Assembly (NCBI GenBank): GCA_964588335.1
Contig: CAZPOV010000008.1
Span: 1-64,000, forward strand
DNA length: 64,000 nucleotides
DNA from: JAGQZY01 sp964588335
Lineage (GTDB): Bacteria > Bdellovibrionota > Bdellovibrionia > Bdellovibrionales > JAGQZY01
Direction: 5' to 3'
Part shown: piece by piece, positions 7,895 through 15,780 of the stretch
Layout: each line of letters starts with the position of its first letter
Numbering within the stretch: the first letter of the stretch is position 1
Program-made: the position numbers and the translations under genes
Notes under the pieces: model-generated
The model's database searches: none
What the model saw: the letters and a program-made list of their open reading frames with translations, nothing else
Told to the model about the DNA's origin: nothing

Positions 7895-9061
7895 TTATTT
7901 ATTAATTGCCAATTTGTCATAAACATTTTCTCGAAAAATAACTTCCCCATCAGCATTAACAAATGTTGTGAAATTTGCAATATAAACTGGGACTCTATTT
8001 TTCAGTTCGACGGTCTTTGTAATCCCACTTTCTAACAAGCTTTGTGTTTTATTTAGACTCCAGTTTTCTTGACTCATTTGAATCAAAACAGTAGCCAAGT
8101 GCTCTGGTTTTTTAACTCGTACACAACCATGGCTGTAGGCTCTTTTGGCGACACCAAACAGTTCTTTTTTGGGAGTATCGTGTATGTAAATCGCGTGTTT
8201 ATTAGGGAACAGAAATTTAATCTGTCCGAGTGTATTCTCAGGTCCCTTCTTTTGCCGTATGCGAAGTTTGCCTTGTTCAAACAGTTTCAAGGTACTTTTA
8301 GTCCATCCGTAAACCATGGATGAGGGATGATATTCTTTAACGAGTTCAAAGTTTCTTGAAGTGTACCATTCGATGCGATGTTTGGCGTTGGGTAAAACTT
8401 CCGACCGGACAATTGATAGAGGCACATTCCAATACGGGTTAAACACAATCTTTTCAATTTCATCATTCAGTTGGGGGGTGTACTGGCCAGGACTGGCTTC
8501 ACCAACGATAACGGGAAAAGTTTGTAAGTATTTATTATCTTTGTAAACATCGAGAGCAAAGTTTGAAATATTGATAAAGATAAAATTACGCCCAAGATTT
8601 TTTGGTAGAGTTTCCCATTTTCTAAGAGCGTCATTGATTTTTACTAATTTTTCGCTGACCGGTTGGTTCAATTTGGCGATTGTCTCAGGAGTCAACTGGC
8701 CTGATTCTTCAAGGCCATGTCTACGTTGAAAATGTTTTAGTTTTTGAATCAAGTGAGAATCAAGTGAGAACATTTTCTTTGAAATATCGTCGGTAGCATT
8801 CAGCCTTTCAGTCAATCTCACCCTGTTCGCCTCAGAAAGTGTCGCCACTTCCATCGTTTGATCGGATTCGATCAACAGTGAAGGCCATCCTCCCTTTTCT
8901 AAAAGTTCACTATATGATTTTCCCACACTATATAAAGCCTTATGTCGATCCGAGCGGAAACCAGAGGGTTGAAATACATGGCTAGCCTGTGCCCAAATTG
9001 TTGAGCTGAAAAGAATTGAAAAAATACAAAGGCAGAATGAATTTTTGATTGAATTATCCAT
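7895..9061 (-). CDS. L,D-transpeptidase, YcbB/LdtD type
   Basis: The ATG at 9061 starts a 388-residue protein with a signal peptide (cleavage near WAQ-ASH). A peptidoglycan-binding-like helical segment (KHFQRRHGLEESGQLTPETI) precedes a YkuD catalytic domain from about residue 170. The catalytic motif is IYIHDTP ... YSHGCVRV, with the active cysteine in SHGCVRV, plus the VFNPYWNVP segment typical of YcbB-like enzymes. These form 3-3 cross-links in peptidoglycan or attach other groups to it. In Bdellovibrio many L,D-transpeptidases modify the prey wall; assigning that role here is inference. It is in one operon with the superoxide dismutase. Confidence 0.93.
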   Translation of the reverse strand: MDNSIKNSFCLCIFSILFSSTIWAQASHVFQPSGFRSDRHKALYSVGKSYSELLEKGGWPSLLIESDQTMEVATLSEANRVRLTERLNATDDISKKMFSLDSHLIQKLKHFQRRHGLEESGQLTPETIAKLNQPVSEKLVKINDALRKWETLPKNLGRNFIFINISNFALDVYKDNKYLQTFPVIVGEASPGQYTPQLNDEIEKIVFNPYWNVPLSIVRSEVLPNAKHRIEWYTSRNFELVKEYHPSSMVYGWTKSTLKLFEQGKLRIRQKKGPENTLGQIKFLFPNKHAIYIHDTPKKELFGVAKRAYSHGCVRVKKPEHLATVLIQMSQENWSLNKTQSLLESGITKTVELKNRVPVYIANFTTFVNADGEVIFRENVYDKLAINK

Positions 9062-9127
9062 AACTCCATCTTGGCTGAGTGGCAATCTTCCGTAATTGCC
9101 TCAAATGCTGAAAGTTTCTACAAAAGG

Positions 9128-9162
9128 ACAACCACTCTTCCTAGGAAGAGTGGTTGTTTTTT
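9128..9162 (-). terminator. Long perfect hairpin between the GlsB-like and L,D-transpeptidase genes
   Basis: A perfect palindrome of about 14 base pairs per arm (arm ACAACCACTCTTCC, centre CCTAGG) follows the leftward GlsB-like gene at once. The T-run is better on the plus strand (9157-9162) than on the minus strand, where CCTTTT follows. I read it as the terminator of the leftward gene, possibly working both ways. Confidence 0.65.
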
Positions 9163-9424
9163 ATACGCGATGTGTGTGTCCACCTCGGAGGGATGACACA
9201 ATGACGAGAAGTGCGATAGCTCCTAGAATAGAAGCGACGAAACCAGCTGGCTCACCATTGGCGTACCAGCCGAAAGTTTGCCCAACCAAGCCAGCCACAA
9301 ATGCGCCCGCGATTCCTAAGAACGAAGTCGCAATAAGTCCCATGCTGTCGTCTCCCGGCTTAAGAGCTCGCGCTAAAAGACCGACAATAAAACCAATAAG
9401 AATCATCCATAAAATCCCCAACAT
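9161..9424 (-). CDS. GlsB/YeaQ/YmgE family stress membrane protein
   Basis: The 87-residue protein has three hydrophobic segments and the family pattern: GFIVGLLARALKPGDDSMGL, LGIAGAFVAGLVG and ASILGAIALLVIVSSLR. These small inner-membrane proteins, also called transglycosylase-associated proteins, are induced by stress in many bacteria and have no known biochemical function. An AAAGGAG site precedes the ATG. It follows the DJ-1/PfpI gene and a small membrane peptide gene in the same direction (29-base gap), so the three may be one operon. Confidence 0.9.
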   Translation of the reverse strand: MLGILWMILIGFIVGLLARALKPGDDSMGLIATSFLGIAGAFVAGLVGQTFGWYANGEPAGFVASILGAIALLVIVSSLRGGHTHRV

Positions 9425-9453
9425 CTTAATCTCCTTTCACTGTAAGCGTTTTT

Positions 9454-9555
9454 TCAACTTGGTTTGTATAAAAATGGAAATGCGATAACAGTTAAAACGA
9501 ACAGAGTTGCAATTAAAGTTGCAATTTTTTTTCGATTATTTTTCTTCATGAACAT
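9454..9555 (-). CDS. 33-residue single-span membrane peptide coupled to the PfpI gene
   Basis: The frame begins with MFMKKNNRKKIATLIATLFV and ends LTVIAFPFLYKPS: a basic N-terminus and one membrane span. Its ATG overlaps the TAA of the upstream DJ-1/PfpI gene by one base (TAATG), and a GGAG site lies 10 bases before it, which points to translational coupling. No homologue comes to mind. The evidence is the start context and the clear membrane segment. Confidence 0.5.
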   Translation of the reverse strand: MFMKKNNRKKIATLIATLFVLTVIAFPFLYKPS

Positions 9556-10121
9556 TACTGATGGGCTCCTTCACAGATCTCTTCCACCATTTTCGAACAA
9601 AAAGCGTCGAGGTCATCGGGATTTCGGCTTGTTACCAATCCGTTATCAACAACCACTTCTTTGTCCTGCCATTCTGCTCCCGCATTTTTGATGTCCGTAC
9701 GGATCGATGAGTACGAAGTGACTTTACGGCCTTTTAATACATCAGCTTCTGCTAACATCCATGGTCCGTGGCAAATCGCAGCAACCGGTTTCTGTTTGTC
9801 ACCTTTGAAAAAACTTTTCACGAAGTTGACGGCCTTCTCATTTTTTCTCAACAAGTCGGGGTTGATGACACCGCCCGGAAGCACCAAGGCGTCAAAATCG
9901 TCAGAGCTACAATTCTCAAGAGTTGTGTCGACGTCGTACTCATTGGACCAGTCGGATCCACTCCAAGACCGAATTTTCCCGGATTTTAGTGACACAATCT
10001 GGGCTTTTCCGCCAGCGTCGCGAATGGCTTTTAAGGGGCGAGACAGCTCGGACTCCTCGAAACCGTCGGTGGCTAAAATTGCGACTCGTTTGTTTTTTAG
10101 TTTATCTGTCGTAGTCTTCAA
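9555..10121 (-). CDS. DJ-1/PfpI family protein
   Basis: This 188-residue protein shows the YhbO/PfpI pattern: VAILATDGFEESEL at the start, LVLPGGVINPDLLR, the nucleophile elbow AAICHGPWML with Cys117, then KGRKVTSYSSIRTDIKNAG and GLVTSRNPDD. The start codon is TTG, supported by AGGAGG five bases upstream; no ATG is near. Members are described as stress-induced proteins acting on damaged (glyoxal-modified) molecules or as cysteine peptidases; the exact activity cannot be told from sequence. The gene is followed with a one-base overlap by a 33-residue membrane peptide. Confidence 0.92.
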   Translation of the reverse strand: MKTTTDKLKNKRVAILATDGFEESELSRPLKAIRDAGGKAQIVSLKSGKIRSWSGSDWSNEYDVDTTLENCSSDDFDALVLPGGVINPDLLRKNEKAVNFVKSFFKGDKQKPVAAICHGPWMLAEADVLKGRKVTSYSSIRTDIKNAGAEWQDKEVVVDNGLVTSRNPDDLDAFCSKMVEEICEGAHQ

Positions 10122-10272
10122 AGATTCCTCCTAGATTGAGTTTATACGATAGATTCTAGGCAATTAGAGGGGAAATGGGGTCTCCCTTGTTTGCAATAAT
10201 TGTGAATAAAGCTAAATAATTTTGACAAAACAAGCACAAGACCTTTGGCAAGGTGAGAAGTAGGATCGTGGT

Positions 10273-10920
10273 ATGCTTATGAAATCACTTTTTAGCATTT
10301 TGACTGTATCCCTTCTGCTTGGCGCCTCCGGCTGTGAGGCAAGATCTTACCGAATTTGGGAATTTCTAGGTTGGGAAAAAAGAGAAATACTATCATCTGA
10401 GGTTGAAGAGGTTGGAGAAAATCAAAAAGAGATCAAAGAGGATTTTCAAAGCATCTATGAGAGGATCAAATCTGAATATGATTACGAACGCGATGAAATT
10501 GATGATCTCTATGACCAGTTGAAGTCTGATTATGAACAAGCCAAAGCCAAAGCCGATCGTATCAAAGACAGTTCCAAAAAAATTCGCCAAATTGCAAAGG
10601 CCCTTTTCGAAGAATGGGAACAAGAGGCAATGGCCATTTCAAATAAAAATTATCGGAAAGACAGCCTTAATAAATTGCGCCAAGCCCAGGCCCGATTCAA
10701 ACATTTAAGCGCCAGTCTGCATCGATCAGAAAGTCAGTTGGATCGGGTTTTGGTTCAGCTTAATGATCAAGTTTTATATCTGAAGCATAATCTGAATGCG
10801 AAAAGCCTCGCTCTGTTTGAGTCAGAAATTAAGTTAGTTAAGAATGAGATTGATGAACTCATCAAAGCGATCGAAAAAACCATAAAATACTCGCAAAACT
10901 TTAAACACACTCTGTCGTAG
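10273..10920 (+). CDS. DUF2959 family coiled-coil lipoprotein
   Basis: The 215-residue protein has a lipoprotein signal (MKSLFSILTVSLLLGASGC) and then a long helical region with the DUF2959 features: FLGWEKREILSSEVEEVGEN, ALFEEWEQEAMAISN, YRKDSLNKLRQA and DQVLYLKHNLNA. The family is known only as predicted periplasmic coiled-coil lipoproteins; function unknown. A GTAGGA site lies seven bases before the ATG. The next gene starts 32 bases downstream. The upstream gap shared with the divergent PfpI gene contains TTGTGAAT at 10200. Confidence 0.85.
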   Translation: MLMKSLFSILTVSLLLGASGCEARSYRIWEFLGWEKREILSSEVEEVGENQKEIKEDFQSIYERIKSEYDYERDEIDDLYDQLKSDYEQAKAKADRIKDSSKKIRQIAKALFEEWEQEAMAISNKNYRKDSLNKLRQAQARFKHLSASLHRSESQLDRVLVQLNDQVLYLKHNLNAKSLALFESEIKLVKNEIDELIKAIEKTIKYSQNFKHTLS

Positions 10921-10952
10921 CCTTCTCGATGGACCTGAATAAGGAGAAACAT

Positions 10953-11150
10953 ATGAGCCAGACAAAGATGAAACCTTTAAAAGTATTTTATGCTCTCGTT
11001 TTAGCATGTGTCCTTTTTGGAGGCGTGGTCGGAGGGATTGTGTTGATCAGCGATGATCAAGATGTTGAAGTCAATAGCCTGCATTCTCAACAATTGGATG
11101 CCGAAACCGATACTGTAGAAAATCAAAATATCAATGAGGGGGAAAAATGA
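10953..11150 (+). CDS. Small single-span membrane protein
   Basis: Chosen start ATG at 10953 with an AAGGAG site. The 65-residue product has a short basic N-terminus, one hydrophobic segment (VFYALVLACVLFGGVVGGIV, about residues 11-30) and an acidic tail of about 32 residues. It is a likely N-in anchor with a periplasmic tail, or an uncleaved signal. Its stop overlaps the next start (ATGA). Function unknown. Confidence 0.7.
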   Translation: MSQTKMKPLKVFYALVLACVLFGGVVGGIVLISDDQDVEVNSLHSQQLDAETDTVENQNINEGEK

Positions 11151-11344
11151 GGAATCAATGCCGCAAGGGACATGTTCATTTTTATGATCCACTAACCAAA
11201 CTAGGACTCCTAAACGATGTTGACGGAGAACTTATAAGCTTTCGTTATACGGGCAATAGACCACTGGTTAAAGGTGAGGCCATTGAGTTCACCTCAAGTT
11301 GGCACAAGACATTTGCCGAGTGGGTCGAACCGATCCACGCCTAA
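11147..11344 (+). CDS. Small basic protein, possible cold-shock-like barrel
   Basis: The 65-residue protein starts in an ATGA overlap with the membrane protein gene. It has no signal peptide. The layout KGHVHFYDPLTKLGLLNDVD ... ISFRYTGNRPLVKGEAIEFTSS ... AEWVEPI follows the strand pattern of a cold-shock domain (GxVxFxDxxxxxGxI ... PLxxGxxVEF ... AxxV), but the RNA-binding aromatic motifs are missing. I therefore suggest only an OB-like fold. The coupling with a membrane protein and a DUF2959 lipoprotein is unexplained. Confidence 0.6.
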   Translation: MRNQCRKGHVHFYDPLTKLGLLNDVDGELISFRYTGNRPLVKGEAIEFTSSWHKTFAEWVEPIHA

Positions 11345-11349
11345 AGTCG

Positions 11350-12072
11350 CTAGGATTTTTTGCCAATAAACGAAAAATACGGAACCCGCCCGATGGGAAT
11401 GACAGGGAGACGCCCCTCGCCCTCAAACAGTTCGACTGTCTCGAATTTGTTGATTAAATAGGGTAAATGATCCGGGTTTAAAAAGACGTTGTCATAGGCA
11501 AAAAATGACGGCCAAAAACTGCGCGTTAAGGGGTCGTGAGTTTTCAACCCTGTTAATGGATACTTTTCCGATATATAAAAGTCGACAACGCCTATCTTTC
11601 CATTGGGAGAAAGGATGTTGTAGGTGTGATCGATGGCTTTGTACCACTGGGGCGTCATCGTCAATGAGTACGAAAACGTAACCAGATCGCAAAATTCAGG
11701 GGCCTTGAAATTGACGATATCAGAGGTCACCGTCTCGACGTTTTTCAAATCACGTTGGGCTATTTTTTCCTGAGCCTGAGCTAAAAGAGATTCACTAATA
11801 TCGACTAAATAAATTTTACTATACTGCCGCAGTTGCTCATCAGACAGATAATCAAGACTAGCACCGGTGCCGGCTCCAAAATCGACCCATACTCCATCGG
11901 ATTGGCATTTGTTTGTGTTTTGGAACATCTGACGTCGTCCATTGAGTAATTTTTTTCTAAACCGATCGTAGTTTTCAGCCTGACTTTTGTAGAAATGCTC
12001 AATTCGTTCGGTATGATTGATTCCTGAGTTGGGCTTTATCATTTGATATATCGTTTTAATATCTTGAATCAT
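11350..12072 (-). CDS. btaB: BtaB-like S-adenosylmethionine methyltransferase (betaine lipid synthesis)
   Basis: The 240-residue protein is a class I methyltransferase: motif I WVDFGAGTGASLDYL (about residue 62), then IYLVDISESLLAQA and LVTFSYSLTMTPQWY, which match the BtaB family. BtaB adds three methyl groups to diacylglyceryl-homoserine to give the betaine lipid DGTS. The assignment rests mainly on its 4-base overlap with btaA (ATGA), which makes the two one translational unit; a UbiE-type activity would be the alternative. Cytoplasmic, acting at the inner membrane. Confidence 0.85.
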   Translation of the reverse strand: MIQDIKTIYQMIKPNSGINHTERIEHFYKSQAENYDRFRKKLLNGRRQMFQNTNKCQSDGVWVDFGAGTGASLDYLSDEQLRQYSKIYLVDISESLLAQAQEKIAQRDLKNVETVTSDIVNFKAPEFCDLVTFSYSLTMTPQWYKAIDHTYNILSPNGKIGVVDFYISEKYPLTGLKTHDPLTRSFWPSFFAYDNVFLNPDHLPYLINKFETVELFEGEGRLPVIPIGRVPYFSFIGKKS

Positions 12073-13250
12073 GGTGACTGAACTCCAGCGATATAAAAGC
12101 TTCCATAGGTATGGACGCGATCATGTTTGTGTAGATCAGCAGCGAGGTCTTCATCGTAGACAAGAAGTTCTCCCAAGGTTTTTCCACACTCAAGTTGAAT
12201 AGGATTTATGAAATCCACATTCAGGCTTGCGCTGCGCCAAAGTACTTTAGAAGATGTTGTTGTCTTCGCAATCAACTGTTCCCACTGATCTTTCAAAAGA
12301 TTGCGATGATTCTGATAGAGCCAGTCCATATGGTCAAGTAAAGTAATTTTGTGCAGTGTTTTTTGAGTATGAGTTAAAAAGTCCAGAAGCGAGCAATTAT
12401 GGGTTTGTAAACGATCCACTCGCTCCTTCAAAATGGCAAAGTTGTGCGCTTTTAAGTATTGAGGAGAGCAGGTTCGGGTGTAGTGACCAAAAAGATAAAG
12501 GTGATAGAAATAGTTGTCTTGCAAACTTAATTTTGTGAAGACGTAGTCCAAGCAGTCTTCAATAAATTTTGCCATTCCGCCAAAATAGTTTTCTTCAATT
12601 TGTAAAAACTGAGAGCGAGGCACACCCAATGCCGACATCACGGCTCCTCGTCGCGTGAACCAGCGGATCGCCTCAGTCCAGAAGTAAGGTTTGAGTTCAG
12701 AAAAATAAATCATGGTTTGTTCGTGCATGCTGGAGGCCGAAAATATTTTTTCTACACTGGGCAACAATCCTCGCCAGGAAATATATTGTCCTAGGATTCG
12801 TGCCACCCATCCGGCGCTGCCCCGATAGTAGAATCCTCGATGGATTCCGCTGGGTAAAAAGAAATCCATGTGTTTGTCCCAATAGTGTCTAGCAAAATCA
12901 GGAAGAGTGGAGCGGAGCCCTTGATTGTATATACGATGCGCCCCTGAGTGCACGCCAAGACCAAAAAACGCATAAAAATCTTCATAGTCCAAATTTTGAA
13001 TGGCCGCTTTTTTTAATTCAAGCAGAGCATTTTGGCGTGGATTCATGTCGATAGCATCCACACTTTTAGGGTCATCTAACAAATAGTCTAAGGCATTGCA
13101 GCCAGCCGAGGTGATGAGCATGACATTATCAGTTGGTCGGATATTAAAGGCCTGTCGATCCAGGCGAGGATCCTCCCAGCACTGGTTGTAAACAAGATTG
13201 TGACCGTGCATCCATTGGAAAAGTTGCTGCCGCGCCCAGTTTGTCATCAT
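12069..13250 (-). CDS. btaA: BtaA: SAM:diacylglycerol 3-amino-3-carboxypropyltransferase
   Basis: The 393-residue protein carries the BtaA (DUF3419) signatures: YNQCWEDPRLDRQAF near residue 21, ITSAGCNALDYLLDDPKSV and AIDMNPRQNALLELK. BtaA transfers the aminocarboxypropyl group of S-adenosylmethionine to diacylglycerol, the first step of betaine lipid DGTS synthesis; BtaB, encoded next, methylates the product. Such lipids replace phospholipids when phosphate is scarce. Two ATG codons stand in tandem and no good ribosome site is visible; a TATTGA hexamer just before the start leaves open a leaderless mRNA. Confidence 0.93.
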   Translation of the reverse strand: MMTNWARQQLFQWMHGHNLVYNQCWEDPRLDRQAFNIRPTDNVMLITSAGCNALDYLLDDPKSVDAIDMNPRQNALLELKKAAIQNLDYEDFYAFFGLGVHSGAHRIYNQGLRSTLPDFARHYWDKHMDFFLPSGIHRGFYYRGSAGWVARILGQYISWRGLLPSVEKIFSASSMHEQTMIYFSELKPYFWTEAIRWFTRRGAVMSALGVPRSQFLQIEENYFGGMAKFIEDCLDYVFTKLSLQDNYFYHLYLFGHYTRTCSPQYLKAHNFAILKERVDRLQTHNCSLLDFLTHTQKTLHKITLLDHMDWLYQNHRNLLKDQWEQLIAKTTTSSKVLWRSASLNVDFINPIQLECGKTLGELLVYDEDLAADLHKHDRVHTYGSFYIAGVQSP

Positions 13251-13289
13251 TATTCAATAGTGAACAGTCGCCCCATGAATAACAAATTA

Positions 13290-13318
13290 GGAAACCTTTA
13301 TTAAACTGTCAGGTTTCC
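13290..13318 (-). terminator. Hairpin between the exported protein gene and btaA
   Basis: GGAAACCT and AGGTTTCC form an 8-base stem with a 13-base loop; on the minus strand it is followed by the T-rich TAATTTGTTATT. It probably ends the leftward 13343-14491 transcript before btaA. Confidence 0.4.
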
Positions 13319-13342
13319 GTTAACTCTGCGACAGCCTCGACT

Positions 13343-14491
13343 TTATCGTCGTGTTTCATTTTCCTGATCTTGAAGGATTCGCGGTTGTTGTCGCAGAACT
13401 TCGCGGACGCGTTCCACTTCCGATAGGCGATGCAGAAGATTGCGGCACAGGCTGGCCTGCCTTGCATCCGCTTCAAGACTCTGACAGCGGTTATTCAGTC
13501 GCTGTCTTTTCTGAGCAAAGACTCTTGGGTTCTCTAAGGCCAAGCGCGCAGCCAAAACCAGCCCGGCATCATCTTCTTCGATCCCTTCTGGAGGGGTAAA
13601 AAGGTGGCCAATTTGGGCCCGAGACATGACATCGCAATGACTTTGGTAACCCGATGGATTCGACGAATTAGGACCAGCGAATTGACTATCGTAAGTTTGG
13701 CTTTGGCCGATGATCATTTGATTGGGGAAGCGACACAGGCTGAGTATTCGGTTTTCTGTGTTCAAACTTCTAGGAAAGAAACCATAGAGAAGAGGGTCAC
13801 ACATTTCCATAGCTTGAATTGCGTTGTTCAGGTTTTGCTGTTCCAGGCCCCCTGGGTTGCAACTTAAATCAAACGACTGTCCATTCAATTGCAAACGAAC
13901 CGATTCGGGTGTTGAGCAAATGCGATCGGTCCATCGTGCAAAGTTATTCAAAAGAGAGGCATTCCGTTGCAGTCCCTCCAGGTTGGGTTGTTCCGATTGG
14001 GTGACAAAGCCACCAGTGAGACAATTATGGATTGCCGGACTGTTGCTTGATTCCCGTGGATAACCAGAGCGATTTTCTGCTCCAGGAGGAGCCGGAGTGA
14101 CGCTCCGAAATTCCATAGGAAGAGGTGAAGAGGCTCTGAGTTGGCTGCGTACACTATTAACGACTTGATTGCGAATATAACCTGTGCGGACAGCAACATC
14201 GGGGTGGATCGGAGGCCATGGAGGAATCGAGTTTTCTTCACGGTCTTCAGCTTCGGCACGTAAAAATTCGAGCTCCTCATACAAGCTGGTCAACCGCGCT
14301 TCTAATTGGGGGGTCGAAACCATATCTTGATTAAGGAGTTGTATCCAATAGGAGTTCTGTAATTGGGTCAGTTGAGAATGTCTTTGGTGAATCAAAGGAA
14401 CAACTGTCGACTCGTCTGCAAAGCTCATCTGGGGAGCGAGTAAAAGAGTAAAAAGAGTAAAGACAAAAGTCCTGGTTGATGGCCTCATCAT
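13343..14491 (-). CDS. Exported protein of unknown function
   Basis: I start it at the tandem ATG codons (14491/14488), where a signal peptide follows (TRTFVFTLFTLLLAPQMSFA); an ATG at 14518 is also possible and neither has a strong ribosome site. The 382-residue product is glutamine, proline and asparagine rich with several cysteines and helical charged ends (RVREVLRQQPRILQDQENET). No domain recognised. It is divergent from another exported protein gene of similar style at 14590, and the two may act together. Confidence 0.7.
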   Translation of the reverse strand: MMRPSTRTFVFTLFTLLLAPQMSFADESTVVPLIHQRHSQLTQLQNSYWIQLLNQDMVSTPQLEARLTSLYEELEFLRAEAEDREENSIPPWPPIHPDVAVRTGYIRNQVVNSVRSQLRASSPLPMEFRSVTPAPPGAENRSGYPRESSNSPAIHNCLTGGFVTQSEQPNLEGLQRNASLLNNFARWTDRICSTPESVRLQLNGQSFDLSCNPGGLEQQNLNNAIQAMEMCDPLLYGFFPRSLNTENRILSLCRFPNQMIIGQSQTYDSQFAGPNSSNPSGYQSHCDVMSRAQIGHLFTPPEGIEEDDAGLVLAARLALENPRVFAQKRQRLNNRCQSLEADARQASLCRNLLHRLSEVERVREVLRQQPRILQDQENETRR

Positions 14492-14589
14492 ATAGGCTCT
14501 ATCGGAATTGTTCGGCATGGAATTTAGTCAAGGTTTTCCGATATCTAGACCAGATTCCATGGGTCCTTGATTTGAAATCCTATATACTT

Positions 14590-15276
14590 ATGAGTGTTAT
14601 GAAAAAATCCGTTCTTATTTCTTTTTTCGTGTTTATTTTCAGTTTGAATAGCTGGAGTGATCTCAGTGAAATGATCAATAATTTGAATCGCCATGCTGGT
14701 AATATTCGGGGTCTTGGCAGTCAGACGTTAACCCCCGGACAGCCCCGTCCACCCGCTTTATCCAGTGCTTTACAGTTGATCCAAAATCCGGCGGTGGTTA
14801 GTGAAATTCAAAGATTGGAGGGGCGTCTGCATCAAGCCACACGTGTTCTCGCCAATCCCAATTCATCACCACAAGCGCAAAGGTTGGCGGCTGAGAGAAT
14901 TGCCAGATCTGGCCCCAACCTCATACGCCTTATGGAAGCCAGAGCCGGCTTAGTGAGAGCTTTGAATCAGTCTTTGCGTACAAGCGTCGCGCAAGCCAAC
15001 GGCGTTAGACCCTACGTTTCCAACCAAGGCGGTTGGTTGAATACGACACTTCGAATTGTAAGAGAAATGCGCTCTCAACTGAATACGGTTCGACCGCAAA
15101 ACAGCACATCTTCAATGACTCAAAGTTTAGCTCGAGGTATTCGCTCGGCTTTTCAAGCGAATATGTATCAAATTCGCACCTACTTTGTGGCGCCTCCTGC
15201 CAGAGGGCGTGGCGTACCTTCAGACACTCCTGACTTTGTCGTCGATCCCGACGGGAATGTTTTTATAGAGAGGTAA
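14590..15276 (+). CDS. Exported helical protein of unknown function
   Basis: The start is one of two nearby ATG codons (14590 or 14599); a signal peptide follows (KKSVLISFFVFIFSLNSWS). The mature part of about 205 residues is mostly helical (EIQRLEGRLHQATRVLANP, RLAAERIARSGPNLIRLMEA), has no cysteine, and ends with DFVVDPDGNVFIER. The next gene, a lipoprotein, begins one base after its stop. No family recognised. Confidence 0.7.
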   Translation: MSVMKKSVLISFFVFIFSLNSWSDLSEMINNLNRHAGNIRGLGSQTLTPGQPRPPALSSALQLIQNPAVVSEIQRLEGRLHQATRVLANPNSSPQAQRLAAERIARSGPNLIRLMEARAGLVRALNQSLRTSVAQANGVRPYVSNQGGWLNTTLRIVREMRSQLNTVRPQNSTSSMTQSLARGIRSAFQANMYQIRTYFVAPPARGRGVPSDTPDFVVDPDGNVFIER

Positions 15277-15277
15277 A

Positions 15278-15730
15278 GTGAAACATCCGGAGGGTCTTTT
15301 TATTCTGTTATTGGCCTTACTCTTGGGGTGCACTTCGGCGGATAAAAACGCCGAAGTAAAGTCAAAACTTGGATACCTTAATGGAGAAACCTACGATGCT
15401 CCCCAAGGAATTGTTCCGGGCGCTGGCATTCCTGTGGGTTACTGGGGAAAGATCAACAACCGAACAACTTCGATTCAGGGGGCTGTGTTTCACAAGCAAG
15501 AGTCTATGCTGTTTCCTCTCGCACATCAGAAAGTTGTTTTAAGAAATAAACAAGGCAAAATTTTGAAAGAAGTTCAGTCGGAAGCCAACGGAGAGTTTTC
15601 GATGGCTGTGACAATCCCAAACGGTGAATACTCTCTGGAAATTTCCAATTTCAAATACAAAGGAAGAATTGACCTTACTGTCGATAGCTATCAAATCCAC
15701 GATTTAAAAATACAGGCCTCCGAAAAATAG
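15278..15730 (+). CDS. Lipoprotein with carboxypeptidase-regulatory-like beta-sandwich
   Basis: The GTG start is preceded by AGAGG inside the end of the upstream gene. The 150-residue product has a lipobox (LLALLLGC) near residue 18. The second half, with KVVLRNKQGKILKEVQSEAN and GEFSMAVTIPNGEYSLEI, is the pattern of a CarboxypepD-regulatory-like or Cna-B-like domain, which is structural rather than catalytic. It is translated in one unit with the exported helical protein. Surface or periplasmic role inferred. Confidence 0.75.
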   Translation: MKHPEGLFILLLALLLGCTSADKNAEVKSKLGYLNGETYDAPQGIVPGAGIPVGYWGKINNRTTSIQGAVFHKQESMLFPLAHQKVVLRNKQGKILKEVQSEANGEFSMAVTIPNGEYSLEISNFKYKGRIDLTVDSYQIHDLKIQASEK

Positions 15731-15780
15731 AGCTCCTAAAAGGTTCAATTGAAGAGCCCTTGACGAAAACAATTGTTTTA

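Noticed and set aside
13351..14063. Several plus-strand open frames opposite the exported protein gene
   Set aside because: They are mirror frames of a GC-richer gene with a signal peptide on the minus strand.
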